A DNA stretch of 64,000 nt, taken from positions 5,102,001 through 5,166,000 of the forward strand of contig NZ_CP080519.1 of the NCBI RefSeq assembly GCF_019468465.1, written 5' to 3'. Each line of letters opens with the position of its first letter. Position 1 is the stretch's first letter. A program made the translations under genes and the position numbers. The notes below the pieces were generated by a model. It did no database searches. It had not been told where the DNA came from and saw only the letters and a list, made by a program, of their open reading frames with translations. Shown in pieces: positions 52,718-63,253 of the stretch. Source of the stretch: Amycolatopsis sp. DSM 110486 (GTDB lineage Bacteria > Actinomycetota > Actinomycetes > Mycobacteriales > Pseudonocardiaceae).

Positions 52718-52769
52718 AAAACACCGCGCCCCTGGCGGCCTTGTGGGCTGCCAGGGCCGCGGTGGTTTT
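52718..52769. terminator. Large bidirectional terminator
   Basis: AAAAC-ACCGCG...CGCGGTGG-TTTT (with a one-base bulge) encloses an inner stem pairing 52730-52740 with 52746-52756 (one mismatch, loop TTGTG). The A-run on the left and T-run on the right make it suitable for both the SDR gene and the convergent WXG gene. Confidence 0.75.
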
Positions 52770-52778
52770 CGTGGCGGG

Positions 52779-55444
<2,666 letters not shown>

Positions 55445-55460
55445 CAGCGCATCTCCCTCG

Positions 55461-56114
55461 TCACCACGGCTGCATCTCGTCGTCGTCGCCGTCCATGCGG
55501 CGGCGGTGCGGGCCCGACTGCGGCCTCGGCTGCTGGTCCGGCCGCGGCTGCGGCGGCGCGGGCGGCCCCGGCTGCGGAGCCGGCGGAACGGGGGGAGCGG
55601 GCGGCAAGGGCGGCGGCGGCATCCGCGGCGGCAGAGGCGGAACCTGAGACGGCTGCGGCGGCACGCCACCGGCGGACGGCATCCGCGGCGGCGCGGGCGG
55701 CGGCGGGGTGCGGTCCTCGGCCTCGGGTTCACCGGGCTGGCGCGGCGCGTCCTGCGGTTCGTCTTCCTCGGGCTCCGGCGCGGGCAGGAAGGACCGGACC
55801 ACGTCCATCACCTCGGTGCCGCCGGCCAGTGGTTCGAGCGCGTCGGCGACCTCGCGCGACACCTGTCGCTGGGCCTTGCCGTAGGTCTCCATGATGGTGG
55901 CGGTGAGCTGGGCCCCGCCGGACGAACGCAGCGCCCGGTCGTCGATGTGCAGGTTCTTCAGCGCGCCGTTGGGGGTGACGGTGACCGTGACCAGTCCGTC
56001 CGACGAGCGGGCCTTGCCTTCGGCCTCGGTGAGCTTCTCTTGCAACGCAACGCTTTTCGCGCGCATGTCGTCCACGCGCCGCTGGAAGTCGTCCAGCCAC
56101 TCCTGCTCGTCCAC
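55461..56114 (-). CDS. YbaB/EbfC-like protein with proline-rich tail
   Basis: A 217-residue protein. Residues 1-105 are YbaB-like (EWLDDFQRRVDDMRAKSVALQEKLTEAEGKARSSDG, then TVTVTPNGALKNLHIDDRALRSSGG). The remaining 110 residues are an acidic then Pro-rich tail (PPPPAPPRMPSAGG, PPLPPRMPPPPLPPAPP). GTG at 56114 begins at the normal YbaB start; the upstream sequence is T-rich without a ribosome site. Such proteins accompany ESX genes in actinobacteria; a chaperone or DNA/nucleoid role is possible. First gene of a three-gene unit. Confidence 0.82.
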   Translation of the reverse strand: MDEQEWLDDFQRRVDDMRAKSVALQEKLTEAEGKARSSDGLVTVTVTPNGALKNLHIDDRALRSSGGAQLTATIMETYGKAQRQVSREVADALEPLAGGTEVMDVVRSFLPAPEPEEDEPQDAPRQPGEPEAEDRTPPPPAPPRMPSAGGVPPQPSQVPPLPPRMPPPPLPPAPPVPPAPQPGPPAPPQPRPDQQPRPQSGPHRRRMDGDDDEMQPW

Positions 56115-56230
56115 CAGGAAAAAAATATCGAGATGTCCGGCCTGCCGGGGTGAACCACAGATGACGGGTCGACGACGAAACGAGACGGCCCGTCCGACGC
56201 CCGGGCAGGTCAAGCGGTAAGAATGGGCAC

Positions 56231-56857
56231 GTGCCGGAAGAAGTCGAGGTCAGCGCCGGGCGCACCCGGAACAGGTGGGGCGAGGGCGACCGGCTGCGCG
56301 GGGAGATCCTCGACGCGGCCAGCCGGCTGCTGTCCGAGCTCGGCGGTGAGGACGGCCTGACGATCCGCGGCGTCGCCCGCGCGGTCGGCATCGCGCCGGC
56401 GAGTATCTACCAGCACTTCACGGACCGCTCCGCGCTCGTCGCGGGCTTGCTCGACCACGAGTTCGCGCGGCTGCGCGCCGCGATGGAGGCGGCCGAGGCG
56501 AGCGAGGACCCGGCGGACGTCGTCGGCCGCGTGCGCTCGCTGATCCATGCGTACTGCAGCTTCGCCATGGAGAACCCCGGCCACCACCGGCTGATGATGG
56601 CCAACGGCGCCACCCGCGCGACGCCCGACGCGTACCCGAAGGGTCCGTTGCCCGACCTCATCGAATTGCTCACGACCGGCTTCGCGCGGTGCGACGCGGC
56701 GGGCTTCTCGCTCAGAGTGCCCGCCGAGCGGGCCGGCGTGATCGCGTTCGTCGGCGCCCACGGCCGCGTCGCGCTGTTCCACAACTCGCCCGTGCGGGGC
56801 GGCGCCGACTCCGTCCTGCCGTTCGTCGACGAGCTCGTTTCGCTCGTTTTCGCCTGA
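56231..56857 (+). CDS. TetR-family regulator
   Basis: A 208-residue regulator: HTH LTIRGVARAVGIAPASIYQHFTDRSALVAGLLDHEF, then a ligand domain of the WHG type (HAYCSFAMENPGHHRLMMANG, FVGAHGRVALFHN). GTG 56231 follows AAGAAT by 6 bases, so the transcript is probably leaderless. It is divergent from the ESX-type module and 150 bases upstream of the P450 gene on its own strand; either could be its target. No operator is clear in the 116-base divergent gap. Confidence 0.88.
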   Translation: MPEEVEVSAGRTRNRWGEGDRLRGEILDAASRLLSELGGEDGLTIRGVARAVGIAPASIYQHFTDRSALVAGLLDHEFARLRAAMEAAEASEDPADVVGRVRSLIHAYCSFAMENPGHHRLMMANGATRATPDAYPKGPLPDLIELLTTGFARCDAAGFSLRVPAERAGVIAFVGAHGRVALFHNSPVRGGADSVLPFVDELVSLVFA

Positions 56858-56956
56858 GTCACGGGCGTTTTCTCCCGTTTCCACCCGACCGCTCTCGGCC
56901 GTCCCGGTGATCTTGTCCACGGAGGTGGCCAACTCTCCACCAGATTGCCTAACATG

Positions 56957-56977
56957 TGTTCAGTAAGTATCCGAACA
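56957..56977. promoter_or_regulatory. Inverted repeat in the P450 promoter region
   Basis: TGTTC-N11-GAACA, overlapped by a second imperfect repeat CCGAAC-AATC-GTTTGG just downstream, in an AT-rich stretch 35-55 bases before the P450 start. A candidate TetR operator. Confidence 0.4.
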
Positions 56978-57011
56978 ATCGTTTGGTAACTCTCCGTGGG
57001 AGGGATTGTCG

Positions 57012-58250
57012 ATGACGGAGGTTCTCTCGTCCTCGTCGCAAGGCGTGTCCGACGCCCGTGAGCCCGAGTACCCGATGTCGCGCGGGCGCTGCCCGTTCGA
57101 CCCGCCGCCCGAGCTCGAGCGGCGGCTGCACGACGAGCCGGTGTCCCGCGTCCGGATCTGGGACGGCAGCGAGCCCTGGCTGTTCACGCGTTACGAAGAC
57201 GTCCGCGCGCTGCTCCGCGACGCGCGCGTCAGCGCCGACACCGACCTGCCGGGCTACCCGCCGCAGTCGCCGGGCGTCGCGGCCCGGCGCAAGCGCGCCA
57301 AGGCGTTCATCAGCATGGACGACCCCGAGCACGCTTCCCAGCGCCGGATGCTGACCGCCGACTTCATGGTCAAGAAGATGGAGCGCCTGCGCCCGCGCAT
57401 CCAGAAGATCGTCGACGAGCTGATCGACGACATGCTGGCCGGCCCGAAGCCCGCGGACCTCGTGCAGGCCTTCGCGCTTCCCCTGCCTTCGCTGGTGATC
57501 TGCGAGCTGCTCGGCGTGCCGTACGAAGACCGCGCGCTGTTCCACCGCCTCAGCAAGGTGCTGGTCTCGCAGGAGGCCACACCGCAGCAGTCGCTGGACG
57601 CGGTCGAGGAACTGCTGGCCTACCTGAGCCGGCTGGTGGAGCAGAAGCTGACGGACCCGGGCGACGACGTGCTGAGCCGTCTCGCGACCGAGCAGGTGGC
57701 CACCGGGACCATGACCGCCGACGACGTCGCGGCGATGGGCCAGCTGCTGCTCGTGGCCGGTCACGAGACCACGGCCAACATGATCGCGCTCGGCACCGTG
57801 GCGCTGCTGGAGCATCCGGAGCAGCTCGACCTCGTGCGCGACGGTGACGCACCGCTGGTCGCCAACGCCGTGGAGGAGCTGCTGCGCTACCTCACGATCG
57901 TCCACACGGGACGCCGGCGCGTCGCGTTGGAGGACATGGAGGTCGCGGGCCGGCGGATCCGCAAGGGCGAGGGCCTCATCGCCGCTTCGGACGTCGCCAA
58001 CCGCGACGCCGAGGCCTTCCCTGACCCGGACAAGCTCGACGTGACGCGCAAGGCCCGCCACCACGTGGCGTTCGGCTACGGCGTGCACCAGTGCCTCGGG
58101 CAGCCGCTCGCGCGCGTCGAGCTGCAGGTGGTCTACAGCACGCTCTACCGGCGGATCCCGACGCTGAAGCTGGCGGCGCCGTTGGCGGAACTGGACTTCA
58201 AGAACGACATGCTGGTCTACGGCGTGCACTCGCTGCCGGTGACCTGGTGA
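57012..58250 (+). CDS. Cytochrome P450, CYP105-like
   Basis: A 412-residue soluble bacterial P450. The I-helix oxygen motif is AGHETTAN, the K-helix ExxR is EELLR, and the haem loop is FGYGVHQCLGQPLAR with the axial Cys. ATG 57012 follows GGGAGG; a TTG 6 bases upstream is less likely. The ferredoxin gene 24 bases downstream is its probable electron donor. CYP105-type enzymes hydroxylate secondary metabolites or foreign compounds; no biosynthetic cluster is adjacent, so a detoxifying or tailoring role is open. Confidence 0.94.
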   Translation: MTEVLSSSSQGVSDAREPEYPMSRGRCPFDPPPELERRLHDEPVSRVRIWDGSEPWLFTRYEDVRALLRDARVSADTDLPGYPPQSPGVAARRKRAKAFISMDDPEHASQRRMLTADFMVKKMERLRPRIQKIVDELIDDMLAGPKPADLVQAFALPLPSLVICELLGVPYEDRALFHRLSKVLVSQEATPQQSLDAVEELLAYLSRLVEQKLTDPGDDVLSRLATEQVATGTMTADDVAAMGQLLLVAGHETTANMIALGTVALLEHPEQLDLVRDGDAPLVANAVEELLRYLTIVHTGRRRVALEDMEVAGRRIRKGEGLIAASDVANRDAEAFPDPDKLDVTRKARHHVAFGYGVHQCLGQPLARVELQVVYSTLYRRIPTLKLAAPLAELDFKNDMLVYGVHSLPVTW

Positions 58251-58274
58251 CTCTTTCGGAAAGGACTTGCTGAG

Positions 58275-58469
58275 ATGAAGGTGGTCATCGACCAGGACCG
58301 GTGCGTCGGGGCGGGCCAGTGCGTGCTCGCGGCGCCGGAGGTGTTCGACCAGCGCGAGGACGACGGCATCGTCGTGCTGCTGGACGACAACCCGCCCGAA
58401 CAGCTGCACGACCAGGTCCGCGAGGCGGCGCAGATCTGTCCCGCGCTGGCGATCGAGCTGGCGGGCTAG
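58275..58469 (+). CDS. [3Fe-4S]-type ferredoxin, P450 partner
   Basis: A 64-residue ferredoxin with cysteines spaced C-VGAGQ-C, and a third in QICPALAIEL; the second position of the usual four-Cys motif is replaced (Ala/Val region), leaving three cluster cysteines as in actinobacterial [3Fe-4S] ferredoxins. It directly follows the P450 gene and presumably carries electrons from a reductase encoded elsewhere. Confidence 0.93.
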   Translation: MKVVIDQDRCVGAGQCVLAAPEVFDQREDDGIVVLLDDNPPEQLHDQVREAAQICPALAIELAG

Positions 58470-58495
58470 CGCGTTCCTTGTTGTCCATTGTGGAA

Positions 58496-58533
58496 CCGGT
58501 CGGGCGCCACACGGTGGTGTGACGCCCGACCGG
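58496..58533 (+). terminator. Hairpin after the P450-ferredoxin unit
   Basis: A 17-pair stem with one mismatch pairs 58496-58512 with 58517-58533 around GGTG, 27 bases after the ferredoxin stop. No T-run follows. Confidence 0.75.
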
Positions 58534-58602
58534 GGAATGTCGTGGTCGGCGCGGTGCTGGCTAGGGTGACTCGTCCTGGTTGCCGGGGAAGGGAAATCCG
58601 CC

Positions 58603-59124
58603 GTGTCGCTCCGCCGTCTCGTGTCCGTGCTGATCGCCGCGCCGGCCCTGCTCGCGGCGGGCGCCGTGCCCGCCGCGGCGTCCATCGCACCGATCCCGCC
58701 GTCGCCGCTGCGGTGTGCCGCGGTCGGTGACGTCGCGGCCACGCTGAATTCCCGCGTCGAGGCCATCGTCGCCGAGATGGGCTCCAACCCGAACGGCACG
58801 GCGAACCCGGTGGCCACGGCGTTCAACGACGCCACCGCCGACCTGCCCGCCGCGCCGGCCACGGGCTGCGCCACCGATTCGGCCGCGGCCGACACCGTCG
58901 TGCACTCGGTCTTCACCTACGTGCGCGCCGTGAACCGCTTCTCGCCCACATTGACGCCGACGATCAGCCTCGTCGTGGACCCGAGCGTGAGCAACTTCGT
59001 GTACGCCGTGCAGACCGCGTCTCCGGGCACCTACACCGACACGTCGCGCGCCATCACGCCGGAAATGCGCGGCGAGCTGCTGCAGGGCAAGTACGTGCTG
59101 ACGGTCACCGCGCTCGGGTTCTGA
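58603..59124 (+). CDS. Small secreted protein of unknown function
   Basis: A 173-residue exported protein. The signal peptide (LVSVLIAAPALLAAGAVPAAAS) is clear. The mature part has two cysteines (LRCAAVGD and TGCATDS) likely forming one disulfide, and is otherwise a mix of Ala/Thr/Val-rich helix and strand. No domain recognised. GTG 58603 follows an AAGGGAAA site; the preceding TAGGGT at about 58562 may be its -10 box. It is monocistronic. Confidence 0.82.
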   Translation: MSLRRLVSVLIAAPALLAAGAVPAAASIAPIPPSPLRCAAVGDVAATLNSRVEAIVAEMGSNPNGTANPVATAFNDATADLPAAPATGCATDSAAADTVVHSVFTYVRAVNRFSPTLTPTISLVVDPSVSNFVYAVQTASPGTYTDTSRAITPEMRGELLQGKYVLTVTALGF

Positions 59125-59168
59125 CCCGGGCTTTATGCTGTAAGGAGTCGCCGTTCAGGGGGTTCCTC

Positions 59169-59954
59169 GTGGTCGTCTTCGCCGGGCAAGGGGACGCCCG
59201 CCGCTCGATGGAGCTCCTGTGGCGCAAGGACGTCGCGCCTCGTGGCGGCGGGCCGGGGCCCAAACCCGGGCTGAGCGTGGACGCCATCGTCGCGGCGGCC
59301 GTGGAAATCGCCGACGCCTCGGGAATGGGCGCGCTGTCCATGCGGGCGGTGGGCGAGCGCCTGGGCCGGACGGCGATGGCGCTGTACACGTACGTGCCGG
59401 GCAAGACCGAGCTCATCGACCTCATGTACGACCAGACGCTGACCGAGCTGCGCGACGACCACGACCTGTCCGGCGGCTGGCGCCCCGCGGTGGTCGCTCT
59501 GGCGCGGGAGCTCTGGGACTTCCACCTGCGGCACCCCTGGTTGCTGCAGGTGTCCTACGCCCGGCCGGTGCTGGGGCCGGGCGAGTTCCGGATGCAGCAG
59601 CTGGTGCTGCGGGTCCTCTTCGCGACCGGTCTGCCTGCCGCGCGGGTGCGATGGATCGTGGGCGCGTTGCTGAATACGGTCCGCGGCTCGGTGCAGATCG
59701 CCGCCGAATCACGCCAGGTCTCCCGCGAGACAGGACTGTCCGAAGAGGACTGGTGGTCCTCGCGGGCGGCGGTGCTGGGGGAGCTGGTGCCGGATTTGGT
59801 GTCGCGGTATCCGTTGGTGGGCCGGTTGGGTTCGGAGCAGCCACCGGTCGCGTCGGACGAGCCTTATCTTGAGCGTGAGGCGCGGCTCAGCCTGGAGTCG
59901 GGTCTGGATCTCCTTCTGGACGGTATCGAGGCGGCTATCGCTCGGGAGAGCTGA
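59169..59954 (+). CDS. TetR-family regulator with TetR_C-type ligand domain
   Basis: A 261-residue (or 248-residue) regulator. The HTH is GMGALSMRAVGERLGRTAMALYTYVPGKTELIDLMYDQ, and the long C-terminal domain resembles the tetracycline-repressor C-domain group (WLLQVSYARPVLGPGEFRMQQLVLRVL, GALLNTVRGSVQ). Two starts are possible: GTG 59169, with an AGGGGG site, or ATG 59208, the more usual beginning (MELLW) for this group. No target gene is evident nearby. Confidence 0.87.
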   Translation: MVVFAGQGDARRSMELLWRKDVAPRGGGPGPKPGLSVDAIVAAAVEIADASGMGALSMRAVGERLGRTAMALYTYVPGKTELIDLMYDQTLTELRDDHDLSGGWRPAVVALARELWDFHLRHPWLLQVSYARPVLGPGEFRMQQLVLRVLFATGLPAARVRWIVGALLNTVRGSVQIAAESRQVSRETGLSEEDWWSSRAAVLGELVPDLVSRYPLVGRLGSEQPPVASDEPYLEREARLSLESGLDLLLDGIEAAIARES

Positions 59955-60088
59955 TCGACCACCGGACTGCGAAACGTTGGCGCGCTGAGTCGGGCAGGCG
60001 TTGTTCGGTTGCGTGAAAGGATCGAGCGACGAGAAGCCTCCGCGAGGGAGCGACTAGGGTCCCTTTGCTTGTTGAAGGGCACCGATCG

Positions 60089-60325
60089 TCACAGGTCTCC
60101 GGGTGGCGGGCCACTCGATTTCGGACGGCGGCGCTCCGGAGCGGGCGGCACCGGCTTCGCCGCGACTACGTCGGACAACGGCACCACCACGAGGCCACGC
60201 TTCGTTTCCACTGTGCAGGAAGAAGAATCACGGTCCCGCAGCTCGCCGAGGGCGTCCGTGAAGCCGCCCTCGATGCGGTAGCGGACCACGACGCGGGTGC
60301 CCAGTGGCAGGTCCAGGAGGATCAC
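60089..60325 (-). CDS. SH3-like small protein (acetyltransferase-associated type)
   Basis: A 78-residue protein: LDLPLGTRVVVRYRIEGGFTDALGELRDRDSSSCTVETKRGLVVVPLSDVVAAKPVPP. This is the five-strand SH3-like module that in other actinobacteria stands in front of a GNAT acetyltransferase domain (Rv0428c-type); here it is alone. The C-terminus is basic and Pro-rich. GTG 60325 overlaps the stop of the glutaredoxin-like gene (GTGA). Last gene of the five-gene chain. Confidence 0.75.
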   Translation of the reverse strand: MILLDLPLGTRVVVRYRIEGGFTDALGELRDRDSSSCTVETKRGLVVVPLSDVVAAKPVPPAPERRRPKSSGPPPGDL

Positions 60326-60546
60326 AGGCGTGCCGCGAGTTCGTCGTCCGACGGTTCCACCAGGTGGGTGCCGTCGGTGAAGACGATGGTCGGGATGCGG
60401 CGCGCGCCGTGCTGGAGGGAGCGCACCAGCGTCTCGGCGGCGGGGTCCGCCTCGACGTCCACGTAGTCGTACGCCACGCCGCGGGAGTCGAGCAGCGCGC
60501 GGCTGCGTTTGACGTCCGGGCACCAGTTCGCGCCGTACACGATCAT
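60322..60546 (-). CDS. Glutaredoxin/mycoredoxin-like protein with a CPDV site
   Basis: A 74-residue thioredoxin-fold protein: IVYGANWCPDVKRSRALLDSRGVAYDYVDVEADP, cis-Pro in RRIPTIVFTDG, and the closing EPSDDELAARL. The active site is CPDV, with only the first Cys, so it is a monothiol form unable to make an internal disulfide. It is coupled at both ends: ATGA with the phosphodiesterase gene and GTGA with the SH3-like gene. Confidence 0.87.
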   Translation of the reverse strand: MIVYGANWCPDVKRSRALLDSRGVAYDYVDVEADPAAETLVRSLQHGARRIPTIVFTDGTHLVEPSDDELAARL

Positions 60547-62663
60547 GAAGCCACCTCCGAAACGGCAACCGAAGCAGACGAAGCGGGCACTCCATGCCCC
60601 AGGAACGTCAGCCAGTCGCGGAACACGTGGTGCACCGCCTCCGCCCCGACGGGTTCGCCGGGCGCGGGGAACGAGCGCGGGTGCAGGATGAAGCCGCGCT
60701 GCTGCGGGCCGCCGAGGGCGCCGTGGGACCCGACGTGCCGCTCGAACGGCGACGACTGGTCCGACTCCGGGTCGTAGCGGCTGTTGATCATGATGTCCGC
60801 GCAGTGCGGGAACGAGTCGACACGTTTGACCAGCTCGTCGGCGTACGGGCCGTAGTCCGCCAGCGGGTCCTCGCCGACGACGACGCCCGTCGCGAGGCGC
60901 TTCAGGCCGTCGCGGCCGAGGACGACGGGGCCGAACTCCGAGCTGTGCACCAGCATGAACCCGACGCCGTCGTGGTCGACCAGCGTCGGCAGCAGGTCCG
61001 GGTACTCGCGCTCGATCGTCTCCAGGTTCACGCGGCCCTCGTGCTCGGTGAACGACACCATCGCCAGGTGCCCGGACACCACGCAGACCACGCCGGGCGC
61101 CACGCGCGTGACCTCGCCGGGCGAGCCGCTCGTGGTGCGCGGCCGGTTCTCGGCGCACTCGGCGTCCTCGACGCGCGAACGCAGCCGGCGCGCGATCAGG
61201 CCGCCGGTGGTGGTCGCCTCGGCGAGCGCCGCGTTGACCTGCCAGCTCTCGGCCTGCCGGCGCTTGCCGTGCTCGGCCACGGGCGCGCCGCCGCACAGGC
61301 GGCCGACCAGGGCTTCCATGGTTTCGCCGAAGCGGTCGACGAACGCGTGGCCCTGGGTCTGGCCGTGGTCCGACAGCCCGACGATGTGGTAGCGCCGCGG
61401 CGCGATGCGGCTCGTGCGCAGCAGTCGCGCGAACTGCTGGTCGATCGAGCGCAGCACCTCCAGCGTGTCGAAGCGCTCGATGCCTGAGTGGTGCGCGACC
61501 TCGTCGTAGCCGAGGAAGTCCGCGTACACCACGGGCCGGCCCGCCAGCATGTCGCCGATGATCGCCGAGACGACCACGTCCCGCGCGATCACCGTGGTGC
61601 CCGGGCGCGCGAGCGGGTAGAAGCCGCCGCGCGGGATCCGCGGCACCACGCCCGCGCGGCGCTGCTTGGCGGCCGCGGACAGCTCGCGGAAGACGTCGAT
61701 GAGGGCCACGCCGAACGTCCGCAAGACGTTGACCGGGTTCGCGAAGTACGCGCGGTAGCCGGCGCCGACGGAGTCGTGCCGCGGGCCGCGAACCTTGCGC
61801 GGCACGAGGACCGGGATGGAGCTCATGGTGAGGCTCACGTGCTCGGCGTCGCCGGAGAACAGGTTGCCGTGGCTGGCGCCGTCGCCCGCGAGCAGGCCGC
61901 GCCCGTTGGTGTGGCGGCGCTCGATCTCGGCCGCGTCGCTCGGGTGCGCGCACGCCATCACGTGGTCGCGGTCCTTCTCGTACCAGCGGAACCCGAGGAT
62001 GTCGTGGTTGGAGCCGTGGAGGATGCCACACACGCTGGCGCCGGTCTGCGAGCTCCAGTCGGTGTGCCAGCGCGTGAGCGAATGCGTGCCTTCCGACAGC
62101 CACGCGGCGAACGTCGGCATGTCCCCGTCGCGCACGGCGCGGCGCACGGTGTCGTAGCCCAGCCCGTCGATCTGTAGGAAGACGACGCCGGGCGGCTCCT
62201 CGGCGAGGTCCTCACCGGGCGCGTGCTTGCGCCGACGGCGTGCGGCCCGGCGGAAGAAGATCTCGTCCTCGTCCACGGCGAGCGCGCTCGAGATCAGCGC
62301 GCCGACGGCCGACATCACCACCGTGATGATCACCGCCGTCCCGAACCCGGACAGCTCGACGCCCGGCACGGCCTGCAGGATCGCCAATGTCGCCGCGCCC
62401 AGCAGCAGGTACGTGCCCACGCCGAGCGTGAAGTACGCGATCGGCCACGCGACCCGCACCACCCACGGCCACACCACGGACGTGAGCAGCCCGAGGATCA
62501 GCGCGCACACGGTGGGCTGCCACCACGACCGCATGCTGAACCCGTCGAGCCACATGTCGAGCAGCCGCAACGCGCCCGTCACCGCGGCCCACACCAGCAC
62601 CACGCGGGCGACGACCCGGCCGCCGCCCAGCAGGCGCCCCTTCGACGGAGCGGGTGTCGTCAC
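60543..62663 (-). CDS. Membrane-anchored alkaline-phosphatase-superfamily phosphodiesterase
   Basis: A 706-residue protein. GTG 62663 follows GGAGGACATCA and overlaps the DedA stop (GTGA). Residues 1-125 carry four or five membrane helices; a basic loop follows, then the large catalytic domain: metal/nucleophile region VVFLQIDGLGYDTV and SSQTGASVCGILHG, second metal residues FLGYDEVAHHSG and LSDHGQTQG, and VGSHGALGG near the end. This is the type I phosphodiesterase/nucleotide pyrophosphatase arrangement. The catalytic domain probably faces outwards and acts on lipid- or wall-linked phosphodiesters; the substrate is not known. Confidence 0.87.
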   Translation of the reverse strand: MTTPAPSKGRLLGGGRVVARVVLVWAAVTGALRLLDMWLDGFSMRSWWQPTVCALILGLLTSVVWPWVVRVAWPIAYFTLGVGTYLLLGAATLAILQAVPGVELSGFGTAVIITVVMSAVGALISSALAVDEDEIFFRRAARRRRKHAPGEDLAEEPPGVVFLQIDGLGYDTVRRAVRDGDMPTFAAWLSEGTHSLTRWHTDWSSQTGASVCGILHGSNHDILGFRWYEKDRDHVMACAHPSDAAEIERRHTNGRGLLAGDGASHGNLFSGDAEHVSLTMSSIPVLVPRKVRGPRHDSVGAGYRAYFANPVNVLRTFGVALIDVFRELSAAAKQRRAGVVPRIPRGGFYPLARPGTTVIARDVVVSAIIGDMLAGRPVVYADFLGYDEVAHHSGIERFDTLEVLRSIDQQFARLLRTSRIAPRRYHIVGLSDHGQTQGHAFVDRFGETMEALVGRLCGGAPVAEHGKRRQAESWQVNAALAEATTTGGLIARRLRSRVEDAECAENRPRTTSGSPGEVTRVAPGVVCVVSGHLAMVSFTEHEGRVNLETIEREYPDLLPTLVDHDGVGFMLVHSSEFGPVVLGRDGLKRLATGVVVGEDPLADYGPYADELVKRVDSFPHCADIMINSRYDPESDQSSPFERHVGSHGALGGPQQRGFILHPRSFPAPGEPVGAEAVHHVFRDWLTFLGHGVPASSASVAVSEVAS

Positions 62664-63253
62664 TGATGTCCTCCAGTCCGTTCGGCCGCCCGCGCGCGCA
62701 GCTTGCTGATCACCGTCAACAACACGGTCACCAGCAGCACGAGCACGGTGGCCAGCAGCGTGGCGATCAACGGCGAATCGAAGATGCCGCCGCTCACGAT
62801 GCCGAGCAGAGAATAGGCAACGGCCCACAACACGCAGGCCACGAGCCCCGCCGGCAGCAACTTGCGCCACGGGTACCCCAGCGTGCCCGCGGCCAGCAGC
62901 ACCGGGATGCGCCCGGCCGGCACGAGCCTTCCGATCACGACCAGCTGCCAGCCTCGGCGCGCGAACTGCTCCCGCCCCTTGGCCAGCCGTTCGGCCTGCT
63001 GGCGCTTCTCCACCCACCGCAGCAGCGGTTCGCTCCCGAACCTGGGCACGGCGAAGGTCAGTACGTCCCCGAGATACGCGCCGGCGATCGCCAGCAGGAT
63101 GACCAGCGGCAGCGACAGGTGATCCGTCGTCGTCGCGACGGCCGCCGCCGCACCCACCAACGCTCCCGTCGGCACGATCGGGATCACCGACCCCAGCAGG
63201 ACCCCGCCGAACAGCGCCGGGTAGCCGATCGCCGACGGGTCCGACCAGTTCAC
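62660..63253 (-). CDS. DedA-family membrane protein
   Basis: A 197-residue member of the DedA/VTT family. The hallmark segment is GSEPLLRWVEKRQQAERLAKGREQFARRGWQLVVIGRLVPAGRIPVLLAAGTLGYPWRKL, including the conserved Arg of GRLVPAGR, between re-entrant and transmembrane helices. DedA proteins flip undecaprenyl phosphate or phospholipids. GTG 63253 overlaps the metallo-hydrolase stop (GTGA), and its own stop overlaps the phosphodiesterase start, placing a lipid-carrier flippase next to a phosphodiesterase. Confidence 0.92.
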   Translation of the reverse strand: MNWSDPSAIGYPALFGGVLLGSVIPIVPTGALVGAAAAVATTTDHLSLPLVILLAIAGAYLGDVLTFAVPRFGSEPLLRWVEKRQQAERLAKGREQFARRGWQLVVIGRLVPAGRIPVLLAAGTLGYPWRKLLPAGLVACVLWAVAYSLLGIVSGGIFDSPLIATLLATVLVLLVTVLLTVISKLRARAAERTGGHQ

